The translations under genes and the position numbers were made by a program. Below, piece after piece: positions 47,397-59,329 of a stretch of 64,000 nucleotides of DNA. A model generated the notes under the pieces. The model was not told where the DNA came from. It made no database searches and saw nothing but the letters and a program-made list of their open reading frames with translations. Source of the stretch: Artocarpus heterophyllus (taxonomy: Eukaryota; Streptophyta; Magnoliopsida; Rosales; Moraceae); contig CM046350.1 in NCBI GenBank assembly GCA_025403435.1, positions 31,215,346-31,279,345 on the forward strand, written 5' to 3'. How positions within the stretch are numbered: the first letter of the stretch is position 1; each line of letters opens with the position of its first letter.

Positions 47397-47847
47397 TGAT
47401 AAGAACCTCGCCAATATACTGACGAAACCCGTTATCAATAAGAAGACACCAAGACCGTTTCTACTCAAATTTGGATGGAAGTCACCGTAACCCGTTGATT
47501 ATATCGAAGCCAGAACCTTGGTATATCGTAGATGCCACAATCAAGGATGGAAAGCTTGATTGATAAGTCAGGGTTGAACACTCGGATTGATCCGATGAGT
47601 TCGTGTAGTTTGTCAAAGAACCAAGGAAAGAATTTTCTCTCAGAAAAATAAACATTCATCAATGATTCATTGACCTTGGAAACGCCTATTTATAGGCCAA
47701 AATTACAAAGTGTTGTCCAAAAAAAAAAAGTTGACAAATTCAAACATAATTACTAAGCCTAAAATAAAAACCAAAAGAAAGGAAAGTCTTAATGGCTGAT
47801 TTTCAGCCATTTACACGCCCAACAATTAAAGGAAAGTGCAATTAATT
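47397..47847 (-). repeat. Inverted B-type LTR fragment
   Basis: Starts TGATAAGAACC (LTR terminus) and runs about 451 bp on the minus strand through the TATA box (reverse, about 47690) and hairpin, stopping at GTGCAATTAAT. The 18 bases that follow (47848-47865) match no element I could place, then B5 gag starts. Confidence 0.87.
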
Positions 47848-47865
47848 AATGCTCTTCAATAACTT

Positions 47866-48740
47866 ACCTAGAGTGGGAGAAGAAAGTGGAGCTAGTGTTT
47901 GATTGCCATAACTATTCACAGTTAAAGAAAGTTAAGCTTGCTGCAATTGAGTTCTCTGATTATGCGGTTGTGTGGTGGGATCAGTTGGTAATGAATAGGC
48001 GACGAAACCGGGAACACCCGATTGAGACATGGGAGGAGAAGAAAATGGTGATGAGAAAGCGATTTGTACCCAGCCATTACAACTGGGAATTTTACAAAAG
48101 GTTGCAAGGACTTAGACAAGGAAACAGGAGTGTGGAGGAATATTATCAAGAAATGGAAATAGCCAAGATACAAGACAATGTTGAAGAAGATCGAGAAGTA
48201 ACCATGGCAAGATATTTGCGAGGGCTAAATCTGGATATTCAAGATAGGGTGGAGATGCAACACTATGTAGAGTTAGAAGACATGTTGCACATGGCCATCA
48301 CAGTAGAGCGGCAGCTCAAGAGGGGGGGTAGCTCACGTGCGAATGTTAGTTCGGCACCTTCTTCATGGAAGCCGAATTATGGGAAGAGAGAAGAGAAATC
48401 GGTCGCTAGGCCAAAGTTTGAGCCAAAACCAGCCACAGCTAGCCCTTCAAACCAAGGTAAACTTGATTCATCCACTTCTCGAAACCGTGATGTTAAATGT
48501 TTCAAATGCCAAGGCAGGGGTCACATCTCAAGCCAATGTCCGAACAAAAGGGTGATGGTGTTACGGGACGACGGAGAGGTTGTTACGAATGACGAATCGG
48601 ACGAGGACTCCATGCCACCATTGGAGGACGTGGATGAGGAGGAGTATGCTGTCCAAGGTGAATTGTTGGTCACTCGACGAGCCCTTAGTGTGCAGGCCAA
48701 AGAGGAAGAAGAAGAGCAATGTGAGAACATTTTTCATACT
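47866..48740 (+). pseudogene. gag of element B5 (N-terminally truncated)
   Basis: Opens mid-capsid at YLEWEKKVELVFDCHNY, lacking about the first 120 residues and the 5' LTR. Uninterrupted through the intact CCHC knuckle CFKCQGRGHISSQC (about 48499-48540), acidic segment and on into protease in one frame (47886-49631). The most open gag in the window after truncation. Confidence 0.88.
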
Positions 48741-50850
48741 AGGTGCCACGTGCAGAACAAGGTATGTAGTGTGATAATAGATGGAGGAAGTTGTACGAAC
48801 GTTGCTAGCACTACTATGGTTGACAAATTAGGGCTGCCAACGACCAAACATCCTCGACCTTACAAGTTGCAATGGTTGAATAATAGTGGTGAAGTGAAGG
48901 TAACAAAACAGGCATTAATTTCGTTTCGCATTGGTAGATACGAAGATGAAGTTTTGTGCGATGTAGTTCCATTGGAAGCCGGACACTTGTTACTAGGTCG
49001 ACCATGGCAATTTGATCGTCGAGTCAAACATGATGGCTACACCAATAAATATTCTCTTGTGCACAACCAGAGAACATTCACTCTTGTGCCAATGACACCA
49101 AAACAGGTTCATGAAGATCAAGTATGGTTACAAAAGGAGAGTGAACAAGAAGGAGAGAATGAGAAAAAGAGAGAGAAATGGAGTGAAATAATGAGTGTAG
49201 GAGTGCAAAGAGAGAGTTCGGCTAGAAAGGGAAAAAAGATAGAGGGGCCGAGAAAAGGAGAGAACATTGAGAGAGCCAGTACAAAAGAAGATTTGGCCAA
49301 TGAGGTAAAAATAGAGAGAAAACCAAACTTTTATGCAAGAGAGAGTGATGTGAGAAGAGCTTTGTTTTCTAATCAGCCGATGATTTTACTCATGTACAAG
49401 GAGGCGCTATTAAACACTAACGATCTTGATTCTACCTTGAATAGTTCTGTTGTTTCTCTTTTGCAGGAATATGAGGATATCTTTCTCGAGGAAACACCGC
49501 AAGGTTTACCTCCAATCCGCGGGATTGAACATCAAATCAACTTCATACCTGGAGCTACAATCCCATACCGACCAGCCTATAGTAGTAATCCCGAGGAGAC
49601 AAAGGAACTCCAACGGCAGGTAGTGAGTTGATGGAGAAGGGACACGTGAGAGAAAGCATGAGCCCGTGCGCCGTACCAGTTTTACTTGTGCCTAAGAAAG
49701 ATGGGACTTGGAGGATGTGCGTTGATTGTCGAGCCATCAACAACATCACGATAAAGTATCGACATCTCATTCCTCGCTTGGATGACATGTTAGATGAATT
49801 GCATGGTGCTTGTGTGTTTTCTAAAATTGATCTGAAGAGTGGATATCATCAAATTCGCATGAAAGAGGGAGACGAGTGGAAGACTGCTTTCAAAACAAAA
49901 CAAGGCTTGTATGAGTGGTTGGTAATGCCTTTCGGTTTAACCAATGCGCCTTGCACATTTATGTGTTTAATGAACCATGTTTTGCGAGCTTTTATTGGGA
50001 AATTTGTCGTTGTTTATTTTGATGATATCCTTATCTATAGCAGCAATTTGGATGATCATATTGAACATTTGAAACTTGTTTTAGATGTTTTACGGAAGGA
50101 AAAATTGTATGCTAATCTTAAGAAGTGTACCTTTTGCACGGATAAGCTTGTTTTTCTTGGTTTTGTTGTTAGTGCTCAAGGTATACAGGTTGACGAAGAA
50201 AAGGTTAGGGCTATCCAAGAATGGCCAAGTCCTACAAGCATTGGAGAAGTACGGAGTTTTCATGGACTTGCCAACTTTTACCGGCGGTTTGTAAGGGATT
50301 TCAGTACTTGGCTGCACCACTCACAGAAGTAATCAAGAAGAATGTTGGGTTCAAGTGGGGAGAAGAACAAGAGAAGGCGTTTCAGCTTATTAAGCATAAG
50401 ATTACTCATGCTCCTTTACTTGCTTTACCTGATTTTTCTAAAACATTTGAAATTGAATGTGATGCTTCTGGTGTAGGTATAGGTGCCGTGCTAATACAAG
50501 GAGGACGACCAATCACGTATTTCAGTGAAAAATTGAGTGGGTCAACACTAAGTTAGGTACTTATGACAAGGAGTTGTACGCGTTGGTTCGAGCATTAAAG
50601 ACTTGGCAACACTACCTATGGCCCAAGGAATTCGTGATTCACACTAATCACGAGTCATTGAAACATCTGAAGGGACAAAAAAAGTTGAACAAGTGGCATG
50701 CCCGCTGGGTGGAATTCGTCGAGACATTTCCTTATGTCATTCGCTACAAGCAAGGTAAGGAGAATGTTGTTGCGGATGCACTTTCTCGCAGGTACGCATT
50801 ACTTTCTATCCTTGACGCTAAACTGCTTGGTTTTGAGCATATTAAGGATT
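48741..50850 (+). pseudogene. Protease, RT and RNase H of B5
   Basis: Protease ([15 protein letters not shown]), linker, RT start in the gag frame; a one-base loss near 49621 shifts RT to the frame open from 49628. YFDD intact (about 50017). A one-base loss near 50309 shifts RNase H into the next frame (ECDASGVG). TAG near 50554 is followed by [23 protein letters not shown] (the catalytic Asp of HTDHES is Asn) and VADALSRR. Confidence 0.88.
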
Positions 50851-52219
50851 TATACCCTTTAGACCAAGATTTTAGTGAGTATCGAGCTTGTGAGAAAAAC
50901 GCAATGGGTAAATTTTATAGACATGATGGATTTTTGTTTCAGGAGAATAAGCTTTGTGTGCCTAATTGTTCTTTGAGAGATTTGTTAGTGAGGGAATCCC
51001 GTGGTGGCGGATTGATGGGGCATTTTGGAATTGTTAAAACTTTAGCTGTTTTGCAGGAATACTTCTTTTGGCCACACATGAAAAGGGATGTTGAAAGGAT
51101 ATGTAGTAGATGTGTCACGTGTAGGCAAGCTAAATCGAGAGCACAACCCCATGGTTTATACACACCTTTGCCAATTCCTAGTGAGCCTTGGACTGATATT
51201 TCAATGGACTTTGTGTTAGGTTTACCTAGGACCAAACGTGGGAAGGATAGTGTGTTTGTGGTTGTAGATCGGTTTTCTAAGATGGCACATTTTATTCCCT
51301 ATCATAAAACTGAAGATGCATCGCATGTTGCTGAATTGTTCTTTAGGGAGAGATTGTGAGAATACATGGCATGCCTAGGACAATTGTTTCAGATAGAGAT
51401 GCTAAGTTCTTGAGCTACTTTTGGAAGACTTTGTGGAGTAAGTTAGGTACTAAGCTGTTGTTTTCTACGACTTGCCACCCACAAATTGATGGTCAAACTG
51501 AGGTAGTAAATAGGACTTTGTCCACCTTATTAAGAGCAATCATCAGTAAGAACATTAAATCATGAGAAGACTGTTTACCGCATGTTGAGTTTGCATATAA
51601 CCGCTCTGTCCATTCTGCTACTAAGTATTCACCTTTTGAAAGTGTTTATGGTTTTAATCCTTTATCACCATTGGATTTATCACCACTACCTGTTTCTGAG
51701 CATGTTAATTTAGATGGCAAAAGGAAGGCTGACTTTGTTAAACAGATTCATGAGAAACCAAGACTCAACATTGAGCGAAGAACGGAACAATATGCAAAGC
51801 AAGCCAATAAGGGGCGACACAAGCTGATTTTTGAACCTGGAGACTGGGTGTGGTTGCACTTTAGAAAGGGGCATTTCCCAGAACAAAGAAAGTCAAAGTT
51901 GTTACCATGTGGAGATGGTCCATTTCAAGTCCTTGAAAGAATTAATGACAATGCTTACAAGTTGGATTTGCAAGGTGAGTATAATGTAAGTGCTACCTTC
52001 AATGTTTCTGATTTGAGTCCTTTTGATGCAGAGTCCGATTTGAGGACAAATCCTTTTCAAGAGGAGGGGAATGATGGAGACTTAGGGAGCTCAAATGCAA
52101 GGAAGGTGGTTGACCCAATACACGTTCCTGCTGGACCAGTCACAAGAGCCCGAGTTAAGAAATTCAAGGAAGCACTAAATGGGCTGATTCACGAAATATG
52201 GAATCAAGAAAATTTGTGA
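50851..52219 (+). pseudogene. Integrase and CR-like tail of B5
   Basis: HHCC ([13 protein letters not shown]: first His is Arg) and core start [14 protein letters not shown] two-base insertion near 51350 shifts the frame; SDRDAKF, then [16 protein letters not shown] near 51563 replaces a Trp codon. The C-terminus is open from 51671 to 52219, crossing the purine tract at 52061-52071 into the LTR and ending early (TGA for TGC) after QENL. RARAKK is RARVKK here. Confidence 0.88.
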
Positions 52220-52825
52220 AAGCCCATTGACCCAGGCCCACGTCAACCACAATGGTGCGCCAATTTGATCCAAGTTCTAGAAGAATCCGGATGAGTCAAG
52301 CTTGAAATTAGCTCAAATTTTGCAAGATCAAGTCAATGGAAGAACTTTGGAAACTTTCCCATTTTGGCACACATGCGGATTATTTGCACTTTCCTTTAAT
52401 TGTTGGGCATGTAAATGGCCGAAAATCAGCCATTAAGACTTTCCTTTCTTTTGGTTTTTATTTTAGGCATAGTAATTATGAATGAATTTGTCAACTTTTC
52501 TTTTTGGGCAACACTTTGTAATTTTGGCCTATAAATAGGCGTTTCAAAGATTAATGAAGAGATGAATGTTTATTTTCTGAGAGAAATAATTCTTTCTTTG
52601 GTTCTTTGACGAACTGCACGAACTCTTCGGATCAATCCGAGCGTTCAACCCCGACTTATCAATCAAGCTTTCCATCCTTCATTGTGGCGTCTACGATATA
52701 CCAAGGTTCTTGCTTTGATATAAGTAACGGGTCGCGGTGACTTTCATCCAAATCTGAGTAGAAACGATCTTGGTGCCTTCTTATTGATAACGGGTTTCGT
52801 CAGTGTATTGGCGAGGTTCTTATCA
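52072..52825 (+). repeat. 3' LTR of B5 = first LTR of the tandem array
   Basis: 754 bp, TGATGGAGACTT to GAGGTTCTTATCA, directly after the B5 purine tract. Its 3' part shares private variants with the next LTR (GTGTATTGGCG, GTGACTTTCATCC, CCTTCATTGTGG). It therefore belongs both to B5 and to the array. Confidence 0.94.
52530..52537 (+). promoter_or_regulatory. TATA box of the B LTR, repeated in each satellite unit
   Basis: TATAAATA in GGCCTATAAATAGGCG, in the position expected for the LTR promoter. The same box recurs once per unit (for example 53414-53421). The unit starting 57368 has TATAAAAA near 57820. In an active LTR, transcription would start about 30 bases downstream. Activity is not shown by sequence alone. 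Confidence 0.75.
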
Positions 52826-52955
52826 CTATGTGTCGAAAAGCTCCTACGATCAGTGAAGAGAAGTAACATTCAAGAAGAGCCTCAACCAACTGGTCTTCTT
52901 TTCTATTCTCTATCCACGATCGAAGTGAGTGTGGGCTCACACGTACAGCTCTTCC
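52826..52955 (+). repeat. 130-bp non-LTR spacer of the satellite unit (first copy)
   Basis: Starts CTATGTGTCGAAAAGCTCC and ends GTACAGCTCTTCC; repeated after every LTR in the array. Not found in any other LTR, leader or coding region of the window. Contains a short hairpin GTGTGGGCTCACAC (about 52929-52942). On the minus strand it is open and extends the LTR antisense frame, but I recognise no protein. It is probably the genomic sequence flanking the founding LTR; source unknown. Confidence 0.9.
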
Positions 52956-52989
52956 TGATGGACACTTAGGGAGCTCAAATGCATGGAAG

Positions 52990-53178
52990 GTGGTTGACCA
53001 AATACAAGTTCCTGTTGGACCAGTCACAAGAGCCCGAGCTAAGAAATTCAAGGAAGCACTAAATGGGCTGATTCACGAAATCTGGAAACAAGAAAATTTG
53101 TGCATGACCATTGACTTAGGCCCACGTCAACCACAACGGTGCGTCAATTTGATCCAAGTTCTAGAAGAATCCAGATGA
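52990..53178 (+). other. CR-motif reading frame retained in a satellite unit (representative)
   Basis: 62 codons, [20 protein letters not shown] and on, ending at a TGA. This is the pol tail encoded in the LTR, here cut off from any gag-pol. Equivalent open frames occur in the other units (for example 54757-54945, 56519-56707, 60048-60236, 61817-62005, 63583-63771). There is no start context or upstream pol, so it is not an independent gene. Confidence 0.6.
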
Positions 53179-53298
53179 GTCAAGCTTGAAATCAGCTCAA
53201 ATTTTGCAAGATAAAGTCAATAGAAGAACTTTGGAAACTTTCCCATTTTGGCACACATGTGGATTATTTGCACTTTCCTTTAATTGTTGGGCGTGTAA

Positions 53299-53317
53299 AT
53301 GGCTGAAAATCAGCCAT
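53299..53317 (+). promoter_or_regulatory. Perfect 8-bp-stem hairpin upstream of the LTR TATA box
   Basis: ATGGCTGAAAATCAGCCAT: arms ATGGCTGA and TCAGCCAT with a 3-base loop, about 100 bases before the TATA box. Present in most array units and in the LTRs of B1, B5 and the solo LTR. Single changes break it in the first unit (GGCCGA) and in the unit starting 60896 (GGCTACA). Could be a protein-binding palindrome of the LTR enhancer; function unknown. Confidence 0.65.
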
Positions 53318-56300
53318 GAAGACTTTCCTTTCTTTTTGTTTTTATTTTAGGCTTAGTAATTATGATTGAATTTGTCAACTTTTCGTTTTGGGCAACACTT
53401 TGTAATTTTGGCCTATAAATAGGCGTTTCAAAGATTAATGAAGAGATGAATGTTTATTTTCTGAGAGAAATAATTCTTTCTTTGGTTCTTTGACGAACTG
53501 CACGAACTCTTCGGATCAATCCGAGCGTTCAACCCCGACTTATCAATCAAGCTTTCCATCCTTCATTGTGGCGTCTACGATATACCAAGGTTCTTGCTTT
53601 GATATAAGTAACGGGTCGCGGTGACTTTCATCCAAATCTGAGTAGAAACGATCTTGGTGCCTTCTTATTGATAACGGGTTTCGTCAGTGTATTGGCGAGG
53701 TTCTTATCACTATGTGTCGAAAAGCTCCTACGATCAGTGAAGAGAAGTAACATTCAAGAAGAGCCTCAACCAACTGGTCTTCTTTTCTATTCTCTATCCA
53801 CCATCGAAGTGAGTGTTGGCTCACACGTACAACTCTTCCTGATGGAGACTTAGGGAGCTCAAATGCATGGAAGGTGGTTGACCCAATACAAGTTCCTGTT
53901 GGACCAGTCACAAGAGCCCGAGCTAAGAAATTCAAGGAAGCACTAAATGGGCTGATTCACGAAATCTGGAAACAAGAAAATTTGTGCAAGCCCATTGACC
54001 CAGGCCCGCGTCAACCACAACGGTGCTCAATTTGATCCAACTTCTAGAAGAATCCGGATGACTCAAGCTTGAAATCAGCTCAAATTTTGCAAGATCAAGT
54101 CAATGGAAGAACTTTGGAAACTTTCCCATTTTGGCACACATGCGGATTATTTGCACTTTCCTTTAATTGTTGGGCGTGTAAATGGCTGAAAATCAGCCAT
54201 GAAGACTTTCCTTTCTTTTTGTTTTTATTTTAGGCTTAGTAATTATGATTGAATTTGTCAACTTTTCGTTTTGGGCAACACTTTGTAATTTTGGCCTATA
54301 AATAGGCGTTTCAAAGGTTAATGAAGAGATGAATGTTTATTTTCTGAGAGAAATAATTCTTTCTTTGGTTCTTTGACGAACTGCACGTACTCTTCAGATC
54401 AATCTGAGTGTTCAACCCCAACTTATCAATCAAGCTTTCCATCCTTGATTGTGGCGTCCACGATATACCAAGGTTCTTGCTTCGATATAAGCAACAGGTC
54501 GCGGTGACTTCCATCCAAATCTGAGTAGAAACGATCTTGGTGCCATCTTATTGATAACAGGTTTCGTCAGTATATTGGCGAGGTTCTTATCACTATGTGT
54601 CGAAAAGCTCCTACAATCAGTAAAGAGAAGTAACATTCAAGAAAAGCCTCAACCAACTGGTCATCTTTTCTATTCTCTATCCACGATCGAAGTGAGTGTG
54701 GGCTCACACGTACAGCTCTTCCTGATGGAGACTTAGGGAGCTCAAATGCATGGAAGGTGGTTGACCCAATACAAGTTCCTGTTGGACCAGTCACAAGAGC
54801 CCGAGCTAAGAAATTCAAGGAAGCACTAAATGGGCTGATTCACGAAATCTGGAATCAAGAAAATTTGTGCATGACCATTGACTTAGGCCCACGTCAACCA
54901 CAACGGTGCGTCAATTTGATCCAAGTTCTAGAAGAATCCAGATGAGTCAAGCTTGAAATCAGCTCAAATTTTGCAAGATAAAGTCAATAGAAGAACTTTG
55001 GAAACTTTCCCATTTTGGCACACATGTGGATTATTTGCACTTTCCTTTAATTGTTGGGCGTGTAAATGGCTGAAAATCAGCCATGAAGACTTTCCTTTCT
55101 TTTGGTTTTTATTTTAGGCTTAGTAATTATGATTGAATTTGTCAACTTTTCGTTTTGGGCAACACTTTGTAATTTTGGCCTATAAATAGGCGTTTCAAAG
55201 GTTAATGAAGAGATGAATGTTTATTTTCTGAGAGAAATAATTCTTTCTTCGGTTCTTTGACGAACTGCACGAACTCTTCAGATCAATCCGAGCTTTCAAC
55301 CCCGACTTATCAATCAAGCTTTCCATCCTTGATTGTGGCGTCTACAATATACCAAGGTTCTTGCTTCGATATAAGCAACGGGTCGCGGTGACTTCCATCC
55401 AAATCTGAGCAGAAACGATCTTGGTGCCTTCTTATTGATAACGGGTTTCGTCAGTATATTGGCGAGGTTCTTATCACTATGTGTCGAAAAGCTCCTACAA
55501 TCAGTAAAGAGAAGTAACATTCAAGAAGAGCCTCAACCAACTGGTCTTCTTTTCTATTCTCTATCCACGATCGAAGTGAGTGTGGGCTCACACGTACAAC
55601 TCTTCCTGATGGAGACTTAGGGAGCTCAAATGCATGGAAGGTGGTTGACCCAATACAAGTTCCTGTTGGACCAGTCACAAGAGCCCGAGCTAAGAAATTC
55701 AAGGAAGCACTAAATGGGCTGATTCACGAAATCTGGAATCAAGAAAATTTGTGCATGACCATAGGCCAAAGTCAACCACAACGGTGCGTCAGTTTGATCC
55801 AACTTCTAGAAGAATCTGGATGAGTCAAGCTTGAAATCAGCTCAAATTTTGCAAGATCAAGTCAATGGAAGAACTTTGGAAACTTTCCCATTTTGGCACA
55901 CATGTGGATTATTTGCACTTTCCTTTAATTGTTGGGCGTGTAAATGGCTGAAAATCAGCCATTAAGACTTTCCTTTCTTTTGGTTTTTATTTTAGGCTTA
56001 GTAATTGTGATTGAATTTGTCAACTTTTCTTTTTGGGCAACACTTTGTAATTTTGGCCTATAAATAGGCGTTTCAAAGGTTAATGAAGAGATGAATGTTT
56101 ATTTTCTGAGAGAAATAATTCTTTCTTTGGTTCTTTGACGAACTGCACGAACTCTTCGGATCAATCCGAGCATTCAACCCCGACTGATCAATCAAGCTTT
56201 CCATCCTTGATTGTGGAGTCTACAATATACCAAGGTTCTTGCTTCGATATAAGCAACGGGTCGCGGTGACTTCCATCCAAATCTGAGTAGAAACGATCTT

Positions 56301-58016
56301 GGTGCCATCTTATTGATAACGGGTTTCGTCAGTATATTGGCGAGGTTCTTATCACTATGAGTCGAAAAGCTCCTACAATCAGTGAAGAGAAGTAACATTC
56401 CAGAAGAGCCTTAACCAACTGGTCTTCTTTTCTATTCTCTATCCACGATCGAAGTGAGTGCGGGCTCACACGTACAGCTCTTCCTGATGGAGACTTAGGG
56501 AGCTCAAATGCATGGAAGGTGGTTGACCCAATACAAGTTCCTGTTGGACCAGTCACAAGAGCCCGAGCTAAGAAATTCAAGGAAGCACTAAATGGGCTGA
56601 TTCACGAAATCTGGAATCAAAAAAATTTGTTCAAGCCCATTAACCCCGGCCCACGTCAACCACAACGGTGCGTCAATTTGATCCAAGTTCTAGAAGAATC
56701 CGGATGAGTCAAGCTTGAAATCAGCTCAAATTTTGCAAGAACAAGTCAATGGCAAACTTTGGAAACTTTCCCATTTTGGCACACATGCGGATTATTTGCA
56801 CTTTCCTTTAATTGTTGGGCGTGTAAATGGCTGAAAATCAGCCATGAAGACTTTCCTTTCTTTTGGTTTTTATTTTAGGCTTAGTAATTATGATTGAATT
56901 TTTTCAGCATTTCTTTTTGGGCAACACTTTGTAATTTTGGCCTATAAATAGGCGTTTCAAAGGTTAATGAAGAGATGAATGTTAATTTTTTGAGAGAAAT
57001 AATTCTTTCTTTGGTTCTTTGCCGGACTGCACAAACTCTTCGGATCAATCCGAGCGTTCAACCCCGACTTATCAATCAAGTTTTCCATCCTTGATTGTGG
57101 CGTCTACGATATACCAAGGTTCTTGCTTTGACATAAGCAACGGATCGCGGTGACTTCCATCCAAATCTAAGTATAAACGACCTTGGTGCCTTCTTATTGA
57201 TAACGGGTTTCGTCAGTATATTGGTGAGGTTCTTATCACTATGTGTCAAAAAGCTCCTACAATCAGTGAAGAGAAGTAACATTCAAGAAGAGCCTCAACC
57301 AACTGGTCTTCTTTTCTATTCTGTATCCACGACGAAGTGAGTGTGGGCTCACACGTACAGCTCTTCCTGATGGAGACTTAGGGAGCTCAAATGCATGGAA
57401 GATGGTTGACCCAATACAAGTTCCTGTTGGACCAGTCACAAGAGCCCGAGCTAAGAAATTCAAGGAAGCACTAAATGGGCGGATTCACGAAATCTGGAAT
57501 CAAGAAAATTTGTGCAAGCCCATGGGCCCACGTCAACCACAACGGTGCGTCAATTTGATCCAAGTTCTAGAAGAATCCGGATGAGTCAAGCTTGAAATCA
57601 GCTCAAATTTTGCAAGATGAAGTCAATAGAAGAACTTTGGAAACTTTCCCATTTTGGCACACATGCGGATTATTTGCACTTTCCTTTAATTGTAGGGCAT
57701 TTTAATGGCTGAAAATCAGCCATTAAGACTTTCCATTCTTTTGGTTTTTATTTTAGGCTTAGTAATTGTGATTGAATTTGTCAACTTTTCTTTTTGGGCA
57801 ACACTTTGTAATTTTGGCCTATAAAAAGGCGTTTCAAAGGTTAATGAAGAGATGAATGTTTATTTTCTGAGAGAAATAATTCTTTCTTCGGTTCTTTGAC
57901 GAACTGCACGAACTCTTCAGATCAATCCGAGCTTTCAACCCCGACTTATCAATCAAGCTTTCCATCCTTGATTGTGGCGTCTACGATATACCAAGGTTCT
58001 TGCTTTGACATAAGCA

Positions 58017-59265
58017 ATGGATCGCGGTGACTTCCATCCAAATCTAAGTAGAAACGACCTTGGTTCCTTCTTATTGATAACGGGTTTCGTCAGTATATTG
58101 GTGAGGTTCTTATCACTATGTGTCGAAAAGCTCCTACAATTAGTGAAGAGAAGTAACATTCAAGAAGAGCCTCAACCAACTGGTCTTCTTTTCTATTCTC
58201 TATCCACGATCAGAGTGAGTGTGGGCTCACACGTACAGCTCTTCCTGATGGAGACTTAGGGAGCTCAAATGCATGAAGGTGGTTGACCCAATACAAGTTC
58301 CTGTTGGACCAATCACAAGAGCCGGAGCTAAGAAATTCAAGGAAGCACTAAATGGGCTGATTCACAAAATCTGGAATCAAGAAAATTTGTGCAACCCCAT
58401 TGACCCAGGCCCCACGTCAACCACAACGGTGCGTCAATTTGATCCAAGTTCTAGAAGAATCCGGATGAGTCAAGCTTGAAATCAGCTCAAATTTTGCAAG
58501 ATCAAGTCAATAGAAGAACTTTGGAAACTTTCCCATTTTGGCACACATGTGGATTATTTGCACTTTCCTTTAATTGTAGGGCGTGTAAATGGCTGAAAAT
58601 CAGCCATTACGACTTTGCTTTCTTTTTGGTTTTTATTTTAGGCTTAGTACTTGTGATTGAATTTGTCAACTTTTCTTTTTGGGCAACACTTTGTAATTTT
58701 GGCCTATAAATAGGCGTTTCAAAGGTTAATGAAGAGATAAATGTTTATTTTCTGAGAGAAATAATTCTTTCTTTGGTCCTTCGACGAACTGCACAAACTC
58801 TTCGGATCAATCCGAACGTTCAACCCCGACTTATCAATCAAGCTTTCCATCCTTGATTGTGGCGTCTACGATATACCAAGGTTCTTGCTTTGACATAAGC
58901 AATGGATCGCGGTGACTTCCATCCAAATCTAAGTAGAAACGACCTTGGTTCCTTCTTATTGATAACGGGTTTCGTCAGTATATTGGTGAGGTTCTTATCA
59001 CTATGTGTCGAAAAGCTCCTACAATTAGTGAAGAGAAGTAACATTCAAGAAGAGCCTCAACCAACTGGTCTTCTTTTCTATTCTCTATCCACGATCAGAG
59101 TGAGTGTGGGCTCACACGTACAGCTCTTCCTGATGGAGACTTAGGGAGCTCAAATGCATGAAGGTGGTTGACCCAATACAAGTTCCTGTTGGACCAATCA
59201 CAAGAGCCGGAGCTAAGAAATTCAAGGAAGCACTAAATGGGCTGATTCACAAAATCTGGAATCAA
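58017..59265 (+). repeat. Adjacent near-identical units (885-bp offset)
   Basis: The stretch 58017-58380 recurs at 58902-59265 with almost no change, including rare variants CCTTGGTTCC, GATCAGAGTGAGTG, GCATGAAGG and GACCAATCACAAGAGCCGG. Within the array this is the most recent single-unit duplication that can be seen. Confidence 0.87.
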
Positions 59266-59329
59266 GAAAATTTGTGCAAGCCCATTGACCCAGGCCCACG
59301 TCAACCACAACGGTGCGTCAATTTGATCC

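Noticed and set aside
52826..52955. Spacer as organellar DNA or a known gene exon
   Set aside because: I compared it from memory with plastid and mitochondrial genes and recognised nothing. A database search would decide; until then I leave it unassigned.
52800..53051. 83-codon minus-strand frame beginning [14 protein letters not shown], repeated in the array
   Set aside because: It is the antisense of the LTR CR-tail plus spacer. It repeats only because the unit repeats, and no protein family is recognised.
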